Source of the DNA: Pelagisphaera sp964404745
Lineage (GTDB): Bacteria > Verrucomicrobiota > Verrucomicrobiia > Opitutales > Opitutaceae
Length of the DNA: 64,000 bases
Assembly: GCA_964404745.1 (NCBI GenBank)
Contig: CAYOLG010000011.1
Location: 69,049-133,048, forward strand
Direction of reading: 5' to 3'
Position numbers and translations under genes: made by a program. The number at the start of each line of letters is the position of its first letter. Position 1 is the stretch's first letter. The notes below the pieces were generated by a model. It searched no databases. It was not told where the DNA came from and was given only the letters and a program-made list of their open reading frames with translations. This document shows, in pieces, positions 45,795 to 55,259 of this stretch.

Positions 45795-47393
45795 ATGCGA
45801 ATAAGGTTGAATAGTAATCGAACGGGGCGAGTGGTAGCGATAGGAACCGCCTGGCTCATTGCCTCAATTGCCGGAATCTCCTTGTTAAGTGGAGAAGCTC
45901 AAAAGCGACCGAACATCGTCTTCATTTTTACGGACGACCATGCTGTTCAATCGATAGGCGCCTATGGCTCGACGATCAACAAGACGCCTCATATTGATCG
46001 GCTGGCCCGTGAAGGTGGCATATTCCTTAACTCTTTTTGCTCCAATTCGATTTGCGGCCCATCGCGGGCATCCGTGTTGACCGGCAAACATAGCCACAAG
46101 AATGGATTTTACACGAATGCTCGGGGCGCCCGTTTCGATGGTTCGCAGATGACGTTCCCGAAATTGCTACAGGAGGCTGGCTACGCGACGGCTTTGATTG
46201 GCAAGTGGCATCTGAATTCCGATCCTACTGGCTTTGATCACTGGGAAATATTGCCGGGGCAGGGGAGCTACTACAATCCCGATCTTTATACGAGCGAGGG
46301 TCGGGAAAACAGCAAACGCTATGAAGGCTATGTGACAGACATCACGGTAGATTTGAGTCTCGAGTGGCTCGATGAACGCGATCCGGATAAGCCTTTCTTG
46401 CTCATGTGCCAGCAAAAGGCGCCTCATAGAACCTGGGCGCCGAACTTGAAACACCTTTACAACTACGATGGGGTGCCCGTTCCCGAGCCTCCCACGCTCT
46501 TCGATAACTGGTCCGGCCGTAGCGATACCCTGGCCAACAACGCTATGTCGATAAAGGACCACTTTATCTACCAGTGGGATATGAAATTCCAGGACCGGGT
46601 GCCTTTCGCCAACGACTTTGAAAGTCGACTCGACGAGCCAGAGCGGAAAAGAATGACGCCCCAGCAAAAAGCGGCCTGGGATGCTTATTTCGAGCCGCGT
46701 AACCAAGCGTTTCTGGAATCGCCCCCAGTAGGTAACGATCTGGTCCGATGGAAGTACCAAAGGTATATCAAGAATTATCTCCGCTGTATTGATTCTGTGG
46801 ATGAGAATGTTGGTCGCTTATTGACTTATCTGGATGCCAGTGGATTAGCGGAAAACACGATTGTCATTTACAGTTCGGATCAAGGCTTCTATCTAGGGGA
46901 ACATGGCTGGTATGATAAAAGGTGGATGTACGAAGAGTCGCTACGAATGCCGTTTCTGATTCGCTGGCCGGGGAAAATTAAACCAGGCACCAGATATGCT
47001 CAATTATTGCAAAATATCGACTATGCGCCGACCTTTTTAGAGGCGGCAGGAGTGCCAGTGCCGGAGGAAATCCAGGGAAACAGCATTCTTCCCATTATTG
47101 AGGACCCGGAAAGCGATAATTGGCGAGGGTATATTTATTACCACTACTACGAACACCTAACGGAGCATGGCGTGCCTCGACATGAAGGGGTCCGTGGCCA
47201 GCGCTACAAGCTGATCAATTTCTATTCGAACGACGGTTTCGAGCTCATCGATCTACAGACGGATCCCAACGAGGTGCGGGATGTATCGGAAGATCCTAGA
47301 TATGCGGATGTTCTTGAGACGATGAAATCCGAGTTGGCCCGATTGAGAGCGCAGTACGATTTGCCAAGCCTAGCGGAATCGGCAGTGCATTAG
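45795..47393 (+). CDS. Exported sulfatase (FGly type)
   Basis: A 532-residue type I sulfatase. The N-terminal membrane segment IGTAWLIASIAGISLLSGEAQ is a signal sequence. The sulfatase core follows: RPNIVFIFTDDHAVQSIGAYG with metal-binding DD, the formylglycine site SICGPSRASVLTGK (Cys to be oxidised), ALIGKWHL and later VIYSSDQGFYLGEHGWYDKRWMYEESLRMPFLIRWPG with metal ligands. These enzymes remove sulfate esters from sulfated glycans and need an FGly-generating enzyme or anSME, which must be encoded elsewhere. The close esterase partner and a second sulfatase 2 kb on suggest breakdown of algal sulfated polysaccharides. Confidence 0.95.
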   Translation: MRIRLNSNRTGRVVAIGTAWLIASIAGISLLSGEAQKRPNIVFIFTDDHAVQSIGAYGSTINKTPHIDRLAREGGIFLNSFCSNSICGPSRASVLTGKHSHKNGFYTNARGARFDGSQMTFPKLLQEAGYATALIGKWHLNSDPTGFDHWEILPGQGSYYNPDLYTSEGRENSKRYEGYVTDITVDLSLEWLDERDPDKPFLLMCQQKAPHRTWAPNLKHLYNYDGVPVPEPPTLFDNWSGRSDTLANNAMSIKDHFIYQWDMKFQDRVPFANDFESRLDEPERKRMTPQQKAAWDAYFEPRNQAFLESPPVGNDLVRWKYQRYIKNYLRCIDSVDENVGRLLTYLDASGLAENTIVIYSSDQGFYLGEHGWYDKRWMYEESLRMPFLIRWPGKIKPGTRYAQLLQNIDYAPTFLEAAGVPVPEEIQGNSILPIIEDPESDNWRGYIYYHYYEHLTEHGVPRHEGVRGQRYKLINFYSNDGFELIDLQTDPNEVRDVSEDPRYADVLETMKSELARLRAQYDLPSLAESAVH

Positions 47394-47441
47394 GGTGTTC
47401 GCTCCGGTAAACACCTAAACACTAGCTTCGTTGCTGAATTT

Positions 47442-47506
47442 GGTAGGGAGGACCGGCTCGGTTCTCCGTTTTCCAGCTTTGGAGGACCGAAACGGTCCTC
47501 CCTATC
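47442..47506. repeat. Intact 65-bp GGACCG-type palindromic element, second copy
   Basis: The same length and design as 22651-22715: GGTAGGGAGGACCGGCTCGG at the left and an inverted GGACCGAAACGGTCCTCC arm at the right. It lies between the sulfatase gene and the decayed MFS gene. Confidence 0.9.
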
Positions 47507-47531
47507 TTTAATGCCATGGCACAGGTGACCT

Positions 47532-48075
47532 TTACTCGGAAACTTTTCCCGCCTTTCTGGCTTCGTTGCGCAGGTTCGGAATGCGGGTGACTATCCAGAT
47601 CGAAGCTACAGCGAGTACGATGGATAGCGGAAATATGTAGCGATATTTGTCATCGAAGAAGCGGTCTATTACGATTCCCGCTCCAAGGACGGCGATGGCT
47701 CGTCCCACCAGAGAACGTCCTGAAAGAACTGGTACACGACCACGAGTACCACGAGGTGCCAGAGAAATCGCGCTTCCGGGACGAACCATAGGCAGACTGC
47801 CACGATGGGGGCGCCAGTAATCAAGAAAAATGCCCTGCGGCCGATCGGAGTCCAAATCTTGTCTCCCAGGACCCCAACTATGGGTTGGGCGATGAAGCCG
47901 AAGCCCGGGTTGATGAAAGGGGTGAGAGCAATGGTGGTGGGATTGACGGTGAACTGCTCGATCGTAGCGGGCAGAAGATGGATGGAGAGTTGATCCGCGT
48001 TCATCAGGGTGCCCCAGATCAGAGCGAAAACGACCATTACAGGCCATTTTGCGGAGCCGATCTGGTTGGCTGCTC
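47532..48075 (-). pseudogene. MFS transporter pseudogene with internal deletion
   Basis: One minus-strand frame reads an MFS-like N-terminus: VFALIWGTLMNADQLSIHLLPATIEQF, FINPGFGFIAQPIVGVLGDK, GRRAFFLITGAPIVAVCLWF and VVVYQFFQDV. A different frame resumes at the C-terminus: RFFDDKYRYIFPLSIVLAVASIWIVTRIPNLRNEARK. About two thirds of a normal MFS sequence, including most helices, is missing between them. Glycan-type sugar uptake is a reasonable former role given the sulfatases, but it is now dead. The 5' limit is approximate because no start was found. Confidence 0.75.
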
Positions 48076-48137
48076 GAGCGTGGAGGGCATGGCTACTTGG
48101 GGATGCTGCAGGCCGATCGCCATGCCGCGAACGGTTG

Positions 48138-49193
48138 CTAAGCCAGTGGCGGAAATCGCTGAGCCCGATTGGGTTCGTACTCAGTTTTAGTGAAGTTAGA
48201 CAAAAGGCAGATCTTCATCCAGTCGCAAGGGTAGCCATGTTCGCGAGGCAGTTTTTCGGTAAGCCTCTGGTGGAATTGGTCGGGCAAGTCCCATTCGCCG
48301 GCCTCAAGGGATGGCTGTAGCTGTTCGACGGATCGCGATCCCGCCAAAACGGATGTAATTGCCTGGTCTTTGAGTATCCAGGATAGGGCTACAGTTACTG
48401 GGCTCTTTCCTAGTTCATAGCCAATCTCGCAAACCATGTCCACCAATTCCAGGGCTTCTTTCCAGACGAATCGATCGTTGAGAATATTGCCCATTTCTTT
48501 GAACCGGAGTCCTGGATCGGGAATATCGACACCCCGGTATTTGCCGGTAAGCAGGCCGCTAGCCAGCGGGCTCCAGCAGAGCACGCCCATTCCTTGGTCG
48601 ACACAGGCAGGGATGATTTCCGTTTCGATATCGCGTCGAATGAGATTGTATAGGTACTGGCCAGAAATGAAGGTAGCGCCGCCTTGCTTTTCGGCAGTGG
48701 TGTTGGCTTTGACGATTTGCCAGGCGTAGAGGTTGGAGCAGCCAATATAACGAACCTTGCCGGATCGAACCAGGTCGTCGAGGGCGCTCATCGTTTCTTC
48801 GATCGGCGTGTAAGGGTCCGGGCCGTGGATTTGGTAGAGATCCATATAGTCGAGATTCATTCGCGTCAGCGAAGCCTCGCAAGCTTCGATGATGTGCTTC
48901 CTTGATAGACCCCGTGCGTTAGGGCTCTCGTTCATCGGAAACCAGCATTTCGAGGCTATGACGAGATTATCGCGGTTTTTTCCCTTTAGGATGTTGCCGA
49001 GGATTTTTTCCGATTCGGTATCCGCGTAGAGATCGGCGGTATCGATAAAGTTGCCACCCGTGTCGATGTAAGCGTCGAGCAGAGCTTGCGATGCGGATTC
49101 GTCGCAGCCCCAGCTTTTATTGCCGAATGTCATGGTGCCAAGACAGACGCGAGAGACGGCCAGTCCAGAGTTTCCTAAGTAACGATGTTTCAT
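48138..49193 (-). CDS. Aldo/keto reductase
   Basis: A 351-residue NADPH-type oxidoreductase of the AKR superfamily. The opening RYLGNSGLAVSRVCLGTMTFG is typical. The catalytic Asp, Tyr, Lys and His can be placed in FIDTADLYADTESEKILG, IASKCW and DLYQIHGPDPYTPIEET. Later motifs are RYIGCSNLYAWQIV, LCWSPLASGLLTGKY and the cofactor-binding VTVALSWILKDQAITSVLAGSRSVEQL. It is related to plant-type and bacterial AKR12/13-like reductases acting on sugar or quinone carbonyls. It lies beside sulfatases and the lost MFS transporter, so use on glycan-derived sugars is plausible. Confidence 0.92.
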   Translation of the reverse strand: MKHRYLGNSGLAVSRVCLGTMTFGNKSWGCDESASQALLDAYIDTGGNFIDTADLYADTESEKILGNILKGKNRDNLVIASKCWFPMNESPNARGLSRKHIIEACEASLTRMNLDYMDLYQIHGPDPYTPIEETMSALDDLVRSGKVRYIGCSNLYAWQIVKANTTAEKQGGATFISGQYLYNLIRRDIETEIIPACVDQGMGVLCWSPLASGLLTGKYRGVDIPDPGLRFKEMGNILNDRFVWKEALELVDMVCEIGYELGKSPVTVALSWILKDQAITSVLAGSRSVEQLQPSLEAGEWDLPDQFHQRLTEKLPREHGYPCDWMKICLLSNFTKTEYEPNRAQRFPPLA

Positions 49194-49375
49194 AAGCAGA
49201 GAAAAACAAGAGGTCTATCGTCCAGTGATGCAGGCGCAAGTGAAGACTTGGGTAAGGGCATCAGAGCGGTTTATCCATACATCTTTTTACCGTGACGCAA
49301 GGCTACCCAAAGAACGAGCCCTAACTATCGATTCGCGGCTTGATTCCCGAATCGAAAGTAAAGCATATTTGAAAG

Positions 49376-50734
49376 ATGGCGCGCCCCTATTTCGTTTCCG
49401 TTCTAGCTGCTTTTTTTTTAACGCTTCTTCAGGTTTTAGCCGATGACCGCCCTAGCATTCTTCTCATATTCACGGATGACCAAGGCATTAACGATGTGGG
49501 AATCTACGGTAGCGAGATTCCCACGCCGCACATCGATCGTCTAGCAAAGGAGGGAGTTGCCTTCCAGAGTTGGTATTCGGCCTCGTCGATCTGCACGCCA
49601 TCGCGCTACGGATTGCTGACGGGCCGAAACCCCAGCCGTTCCCAAGACCAGCTGCTGAGCGCCTTGATGTTTATGGCAGACGAGCACAAGCATCTGGGTA
49701 TACAGTCGGGTGAAACGACAATTGCCCAGAAACTTCAGCAGGGTGGTTATGATACGGCTCTAATCGGCAAGTGGCATCTCGGTCATGGAAGTAAAGATCT
49801 GCTGCCAACGCGCCATGGATTTGGTAAGTTTGTCGGCCATACTGGTGGTTGTATCGACTTTTTCACGATGACTTACGGCGTCATTCCTGACTGGTACCAC
49901 CAGGAAGTCCATGTGAGCGAAAATGGATACGCCACTGAGCTGATTACCGAAGAAGCCATTTCCTTTCTGGAGCAACGAGATTCCAACGCCGCCCCCTTCT
50001 TTTTATACCTGGCCTACAATGCCCCGCACTTTGGCAAAGGATGGAGTCCATCTGCTCAACAGCCTATCAATATTATGCAGCCGCAAGCGGCTGATCTGAA
50101 ACGAGTGAATTTTATAGAGGACAAAGTACGAAGGGAGTTCGCTGCCATGACCGTCTCGCTGGATGATGGAGTAGGCAAAGTGATGGAGGCTCTTGAAGCT
50201 AATGGATTGGAGGAAGACACCCTAGTGATCTTTCTCACCGATCATGGTGGCGATCCCGTTTATGGGGGGAGCAACCTGCCTTACCGTGGTGACAAGGCGA
50301 CATTGTTCGAAGGTGGAATACGGGTGCCTTGTATTATGCGCTGGCCCGGAAAAATCAAGGCGGGAACGGTTAGCAACGCCCTCTGCTCATCTCTGGATTT
50401 GTTTCCGACATTTTGTGAATTTGCGGGAGTTTCTTACAAAAAGGATGCCATTGATGGCATCGATATCCGAGGAACCATTCTCAGAGACGCTTCCTCTGAT
50501 TCGGGAAGGGCAATTTATTGGGAGCTGGGAGCTCACGCCGAGTTGAAAAGAAAGCCATGGAGCGCTGTTCGCTCGGAAGAATGGAAGTATTTGGAATCAC
50601 CCTTGGAAGGGGAATTCCTCTTTAACCTGGATGAAGATCCCTACGAGAAGCTAGATTTGAAAGACGTCTATCCCGAACGTTTCCAAGCCATGCGCAGTTT
50701 GCGCGACGAAATGTCCAAAGCGTATCGAAACTGA
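49376..50734 (+). CDS. Exported arylsulfatase-type sulfatase (FGly type)
   Basis: A 452-residue type I sulfatase with signal peptide FVSVLAAFFLTLLQVLA. The active-site Cys motif is SSICTPSRYGLLTGRN near residues 71-86, with the metal-binding FTDDQGINDVGIYG before it, ALIGKWHLGHG, and LVIFLTDHGGDPVYGGSNLPYRGDKATLFEGGIRVPCIMRWPG with later ligands. This is the second sulfatase in the cluster, of a different subtype from the one at 45795 (CTPSR against CGPSR). Together they suggest at least two kinds of sulfate ester in the target glycan. It stands upstream of a convergent mtnA. Confidence 0.95.
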   Translation: MARPYFVSVLAAFFLTLLQVLADDRPSILLIFTDDQGINDVGIYGSEIPTPHIDRLAKEGVAFQSWYSASSICTPSRYGLLTGRNPSRSQDQLLSALMFMADEHKHLGIQSGETTIAQKLQQGGYDTALIGKWHLGHGSKDLLPTRHGFGKFVGHTGGCIDFFTMTYGVIPDWYHQEVHVSENGYATELITEEAISFLEQRDSNAAPFFLYLAYNAPHFGKGWSPSAQQPINIMQPQAADLKRVNFIEDKVRREFAAMTVSLDDGVGKVMEALEANGLEEDTLVIFLTDHGGDPVYGGSNLPYRGDKATLFEGGIRVPCIMRWPGKIKAGTVSNALCSSLDLFPTFCEFAGVSYKKDAIDGIDIRGTILRDASSDSGRAIYWELGAHAELKRKPWSAVRSEEWKYLESPLEGEFLFNLDEDPYEKLDLKDVYPERFQAMRSLRDEMSKAYRN

Positions 50735-50832
50735 AACTCCCGCAGGTTATTCAGTTAGGGTGGACCGGTTCGGGCCTCCAATCGATTCTATTTTCACAGT
50801 GTAGTAATTTTTTAAAACAAGATTGCGTATCT

Positions 50833-51939
50833 TCACACGTTCTTCGGAAACAACGCTCGAATCGAAGATTCGTTGGCTTGGCAAATGCCTCGTTCGGTAA
50901 TGAGGCCAGTTATTAGCCTGGCTGGAGTGACGTCGAAAGCGTAGTTGGCGGCTGGAGACGTTTCGGGTGATAGTAGCACGCGTTTGACCTGTCCGTCGCA
51001 GAGCCCTTGCGCAAAACTGACTTCCTCGCCACCGCGCTGCTCGATAGGGATGTCGCGTACGCCATCCTGGATGGCCCAATCGAAGGTGGAGGAGGGAAGG
51101 GCTACATAGAAAGGGACATTGTTGTCTTTGGCGGCGAGGGCCTTTAGGTAGGTACCGATTTTATTGGCCACGTCGCCAGAGACCGTTGTGCGATCCGTTC
51201 CGGTCAATACGAGATCGACTAGCCCATGCTGCATCAAGTGCCCGCCCGCATTGTCAGCGATCACTGTGTGGGGAACCCCATGCTGCCCGAGTTCCCAAGC
51301 CGTCAGGCGAGCGCCTTGGTTGCGGGGACGGGTTTCGTCGACGTAAACGTGGACAGGCAGACCGGCATCGTGAGCGGCATAGATCGGGGCGGTAGCGGAT
51401 CCGTGGTCCACGAATGCTAGCCAGCCCGCGTTGCAGTGGGTGAGAATATTGACAGGCTCGCCAGGCTTTCGGAATGCGACCTCTTCAATGAGCTGCAGTC
51501 CGTGCTCGCCGATGCTTTTGCAAAATCCCGCATCTTCGTCGGCGATCTCCTGGGCCGTCTTGCGGGCAATTCCGATCTTCGCGTCCGCAGAGCTTTCTTC
51601 GCCGATCGCTTCTAGTTGCCTATCCAGGGCCCAAACCAGATTCACTGCGGTGGGGCGAGTGTTTTTGAGGATATCGTAAGATGCGGATAAGGAGGCATCG
51701 AATGCCGATGCCTGGGATGCCTCCAAAGTTGCCAGATACATTCCATATCCCGCTGCGGCTCCGATGAGTCCCGCCCCGCGAACGCGCATTTCTTGAATGG
51801 CTCGAGCCATGGATTCCACCGACCGGATATCCTCGATGTTGAACTCGTGGGGCAGGTTCCGTTGGTCGATGATTTGGATGGTTTCTGGGTCATCGGGTTT
51901 GAGCCATATGGTGCGGTAAGGCGTGCCGTTCACATTCAT
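50833..51939 (-). CDS. mtnA: Methylthioribose-1-phosphate isomerase MtnA
   Basis: MtnA turns methylthioribose-1-phosphate into methylthioribulose-1-phosphate in the methionine salvage pathway. The 368-residue protein has IDQRNLPHEF at the start, AIQEMRVRGAGLIGAAAGYGMYLA with the phosphate loop, NILTHCNAGWLAFVDHGSATAPIYAAHDAGLPVHVYVDETRPRNQGARLTAWEL with the active-site Cys, and DLVLTGTDRTTVSGDVANKIGTYLKALAAKDNNVPFYVALPSSTFD with Asp. These separate it from eIF2B-type relatives. No other salvage gene is near. Confidence 0.96.
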   Translation of the reverse strand: MNVNGTPYRTIWLKPDDPETIQIIDQRNLPHEFNIEDIRSVESMARAIQEMRVRGAGLIGAAAGYGMYLATLEASQASAFDASLSASYDILKNTRPTAVNLVWALDRQLEAIGEESSADAKIGIARKTAQEIADEDAGFCKSIGEHGLQLIEEVAFRKPGEPVNILTHCNAGWLAFVDHGSATAPIYAAHDAGLPVHVYVDETRPRNQGARLTAWELGQHGVPHTVIADNAGGHLMQHGLVDLVLTGTDRTTVSGDVANKIGTYLKALAAKDNNVPFYVALPSSTFDWAIQDGVRDIPIEQRGGEEVSFAQGLCDGQVKRVLLSPETSPAANYAFDVTPARLITGLITERGICQANESSIRALFPKNV

Positions 51940-52102
51940 AATCGAGCCATCATTATAGGGATCGGTTTCTAATCAAAGAAGATTCGCCTGATTTTGGATC
52001 AGTGGAATCCATCTAAAGGGATCGTAAATTTGAGGCGGGATAAAGCTGATTCGTTGCAAACCGATTACTGGCAAATATCCAAACAAATCAGTGCTTCGTC
52101 AA

Positions 52103-53434
52103 ATGACAGTCCATTTCATCAAAGCGTCGTCTTTATTAGTCGTGATGACGCTAGCCGGATCGATGCTCTGGGCAGAGATGGATGACGTCACCTTGTTGGC
52201 CTTGAGGGAGGATCCGATAGCTGTGAGCTCTGGGAGGGAAATTTATAAAACCGCCTGCTTCAGTTGCCATGGCCATCGTTTGGAAGGCGGAACGGGATTC
52301 GACTTAAGAGATGGGGAGTGGATACATGGGGGCGATCCAAGCTCGATTCTGAAGAGCATCGTAAAGGGTTTTCCCGAAAAAGGGATGGTCGCCTTTGAAA
52401 CGGTTTATGACGAGTCTACTTTGGCCAATGTGGTTGCCTACGTTCTTTCCGAGCAGGTCGGATTTCAGGATTTGCGCTACCGAGTCTACCGCGCTCCCGC
52501 CGAACCATCCAATTTGGAAACTCTCGTTCAAGGCCTTTTGACCGTTGAAGGCCGTCTTCCGAATGGCTATGCGGATACCAGCGTTCCTGGGGAAGATACT
52601 TTCGTCATGGTGTTTGAGGGTGAGATGATCGCTCCAGATTCTGGAGAAGTCCATCTATTGGTTTCGCAAGTATTCGAAAATGAGATAAGCGTATTTGTAG
52701 ATGGGAGGAAATCGCCTGCCGAGACGATCGGGCCCCGCGATTTCCGTTTCCCTATCAAGAATGAAGCTCAGAACCTCCGAATTATCTATCACAAAAGCGA
52801 TGAGCGCTCGAGGGCTCGCATGTTTCTCGTTGGCAACGAGCTGTATGCCCCGATTTCGATATCCGCCCGAAAGCACTTAGCAGCCACCAACTTTCTAATA
52901 CAGCCTGTCGACCAGCCAATTATCGTCCGCAGAAAAATCGAACGCCTGCCTCCTCGAAGTATCGCGGTGGGGAATCCTAGCGGGTTGCACTTCGCCTACA
53001 ATCCAGTCACGAATTCCATAGTCGGCCTTTGGGAGGGCGGTTTCCTCAATATCGGGCCTAATATTTCTGGTCGCGGCAAGGACGCGAGCAGGATCCTTGG
53101 CGAGTGGATTCTTCAAAAATCTCCAGGTATCCAATTACTGGTTGATAGCGAACCTTTCGCAGGAGCGTTTCAGAAATACGTGGTCGGCGACCAGCCGCGC
53201 TTCGAGTACAGTGACGAGAAAAGGCGGATTAGCATTACATCGATTTCGAAGGACTCGAATCGGGTGGAACTGCTTTACGAATTGGAGGGATTCGGTCGTA
53301 AGCGAATAGCTCTAACGATTCCGGGTTCCGTTGAGGCGGAATCAGAGCAAGGGGCGGTGTTGCTGGGGAGACTGGTTGTCGACCGAAAGCACCGGCAGCA
53401 ATTTCGAGTGACGCTGAGCAGAAGCGGAAAATAG
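52103..53434 (+). CDS. Exported cytochrome c protein
   Basis: About 443 residues from ATG 52103. The signal peptide is KASSLLVVMTLAGSMLWA. A single mono-heme domain near residues 30-100 carries ACFSCHGHRLEGGTGFDLRDGEWIHGG and the distal Met-type region GFPEKGMVAFETVYDESTLANVVAYVLS. A long beta-rich domain follows, including a PA14-like stretch (APDSGEVHLLVSQVFENEISVFVDGRKS). The gene ends one base before the beta-propeller gene, so they are coupled. Together they resemble the secreted cytochrome/soluble dehydrogenase pairs of Planctomycetota and Verrucomicrobiota that oxidise sugars or alcohols. Confidence 0.88.
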   Translation: MTVHFIKASSLLVVMTLAGSMLWAEMDDVTLLALREDPIAVSSGREIYKTACFSCHGHRLEGGTGFDLRDGEWIHGGDPSSILKSIVKGFPEKGMVAFETVYDESTLANVVAYVLSEQVGFQDLRYRVYRAPAEPSNLETLVQGLLTVEGRLPNGYADTSVPGEDTFVMVFEGEMIAPDSGEVHLLVSQVFENEISVFVDGRKSPAETIGPRDFRFPIKNEAQNLRIIYHKSDERSRARMFLVGNELYAPISISARKHLAATNFLIQPVDQPIIVRRKIERLPPRSIAVGNPSGLHFAYNPVTNSIVGLWEGGFLNIGPNISGRGKDASRILGEWILQKSPGIQLLVDSEPFAGAFQKYVVGDQPRFEYSDEKRRISITSISKDSNRVELLYELEGFGRKRIALTIPGSVEAESEQGAVLLGRLVVDRKHRQQFRVTLSRSGK

Positions 53435-53435
53435 G

Positions 53436-54887
53436 ATGAGGAGTTTGCAGGCAATTTTGGTGCTCTTGGCAGCTCTCTCGGCGGTCAGTTTTTTTCAACT
53501 GTATGCGCAAAAAGACTACGATCCTGCGGGATATTCGATAAGCGCCATCAAGACACCCGATGGCGTATTGTTCGCAGTGACGGGATTGGATGTCGAGCCG
53601 GATGGAACCGTCTGGGTAGCGACTAGGCTGGGCGAGGTTTGGAGACTGGAAAAGGGTAGGGATTGGACGCGATTTGCGGCTGGTTTGCATGAGCCGGCCG
53701 GTCTTCTGATTGAAGACGATGGGAGCATCGTCGTGGCCCAAAAGCCAGAGCTTACTCGTTTGGTCGACTTAGATGGGGATGGGCAAGCCGATGAATATCG
53801 CCACGTCGCCAGCGGGTTCGAATTTCATGACAATTATCATGAATATCACTTCGGTCCCGTAAAAGATGCTCGGGGGTATTACCACGGGACGCTGAATTTG
53901 GACCACAATGCGCCGGGCAACCTCAGCCTTGGGGCAATGGGGAGCTTGGGCGGTTTTCGGGGTTGGGCCTACCGGGTGAGCCCGGAAGGGACGTTTGAGG
54001 CTTACGCGATGGGTTTGCGTTCCCCAGCGGGAATTGGGATTAGCCCGGAGGGGGATATATTTTGTATCGATAACCAAGGCGATTGGGTCGCGACCTCGAA
54101 GATGCATCTTTTAGAGCCTGGACGGTTTTTTGGGCATCCAGTGTCGCTTCGAGACGATCCGGGATTCGCGGTCGAAGAAATCCGTTCGGGTAGCGAAGAA
54201 TATTTCGACCGGTTTCGGGAAAAGCCGGTGGTATGGATTCCCAATGTCGAAGTTGCCAATTCCCCAGGCAATCCCGTTTGGGATACGACGGAAGGGAAGT
54301 TCGGACCCTTTGCCGGCCAGATCTTTGTTGGCGATCAAACGCAATCGCGCGTCTTCCGAATCTCCTTGCAAAAAGTGAATGGCGTTTACCAAGGCATGGT
54401 TGTCAATTTTCTCGATGGCTTCCGCAGCGGAGCGATCAGATTGTGTTTCGACCCGTTTGGAGTTTTATGGGTAGGGCAGACGGCTCGCGGCTGGAATGCC
54501 AAGGGAGGCGAGCTCTATGGCCTGGAAAAAGTGACTTGGGATGGGTCCGTTCCTTTCGAAATTCATGATATCAAGCTCACGGATACGGGTTTCAATATCA
54601 GTTTCACGGAATCGCTCGATCAGACGCAGATCAATTTGGATACGATACTGGTGTCTCGATATCATTATCCCTACACTCGAGAATACGGAGCTCCTAAGAC
54701 CGACTTGGAAAGCGTTCCCGTCCAATCTGCTCAATTGCTGGTTGATGGGAAAACGATATCCGTTAAAGCGGATTTGCAGGTGGACAAGGTTTACGAGTTC
54801 GAGGTGTCAGGCGTCCGCAGTTTGAATGGCCGGCGGGTGACAGCGAGCCGAGCCCACTACACGCTCAATCAGCTGGTCGCTCCTTAA
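53436..54887 (+). CDS. Exported beta-propeller protein, dehydrogenase-like
   Basis: 483 residues with signal peptide LVLLAALSAVSFFQLYAQ. The repeats (GLDVEPDGTVWVATRLGEVWRLE, AGLLIEDDGSIVVAQKPELTRLVDLDGDGQADE, YAMGLRSPAGIGISPEGDIFCIDNQGDWV, GQIFVGDQTQSRVFRI, LCFDPFGVLWVGQT) form an NHL/PQQ-sugar-dehydrogenase-type propeller. DLDGDGQADEY looks like a calcium loop. A C-terminal Ig-like domain follows (DGKTISVKADLQVDKVYEFEVSGV). The one-base gap to the cytochrome gene suggests electron hand-off, but I cannot assign the substrate. Confidence 0.88.
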   Translation: MRSLQAILVLLAALSAVSFFQLYAQKDYDPAGYSISAIKTPDGVLFAVTGLDVEPDGTVWVATRLGEVWRLEKGRDWTRFAAGLHEPAGLLIEDDGSIVVAQKPELTRLVDLDGDGQADEYRHVASGFEFHDNYHEYHFGPVKDARGYYHGTLNLDHNAPGNLSLGAMGSLGGFRGWAYRVSPEGTFEAYAMGLRSPAGIGISPEGDIFCIDNQGDWVATSKMHLLEPGRFFGHPVSLRDDPGFAVEEIRSGSEEYFDRFREKPVVWIPNVEVANSPGNPVWDTTEGKFGPFAGQIFVGDQTQSRVFRISLQKVNGVYQGMVVNFLDGFRSGAIRLCFDPFGVLWVGQTARGWNAKGGELYGLEKVTWDGSVPFEIHDIKLTDTGFNISFTESLDQTQINLDTILVSRYHYPYTREYGAPKTDLESVPVQSAQLLVDGKTISVKADLQVDKVYEFEVSGVRSLNGRRVTASRAHYTLNQLVAP

Positions 54888-54986
54888 CGAGCTGCTAAGC
54901 GATTCTTCTGGTTGGCTGTTCCTAGAGTTTTTGCTCGCATCGGGAACCAGTTAACTCAGAATGGGAAACATACCGAAAACCTCAAA

Positions 54987-55259
54987 ATGGAACCCAAAAG
55001 CAAGCAGAATACGGTCGACCTTTATTTCATGGAAGCCCGGGCGAAATTGATAGACATAGCCGCTTTCATGGATCGCGTGGAGCGCGATGGCTACATGGAA
55101 GATTTTAGATACCAGGCTTTCAAAGATGCCTTGAAAGCGCTGGATTCAGAGAATCGGGCTCAAGACGTGCTCCTTTCGTTTAGCGATCCGACCGATGAAC
55201 TCATCCCGGTCGCTACGACTAAAGCCGCTTGTGGCGCCTGGCCCGACAAACCGCAATGA
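54987..55259 (+). CDS. EboA-like short protein, first gene of the Ebo cluster
   Basis: 90 residues starting MEPKSKQNTVDLYFMEARAK, mainly helical (FMDRVERDGYMEDFRYQAFKDALKAL) and ending SDPTDELIPVATTKAACGAWPDKPQ. Short proteins of this kind sit ahead of the TatD-like gene in bacterial Ebo clusters. Cyanobacterial EboA is about twice as long, so homology to EboA is likely by position but uncertain by sequence. Its stop overlaps the start of eboB (ATGA at 55256), showing coupling. Function unknown; it could be a small adaptor. Confidence 0.75.
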   Translation: MEPKSKQNTVDLYFMEARAKLIDIAAFMDRVERDGYMEDFRYQAFKDALKALDSENRAQDVLLSFSDPTDELIPVATTKAACGAWPDKPQ

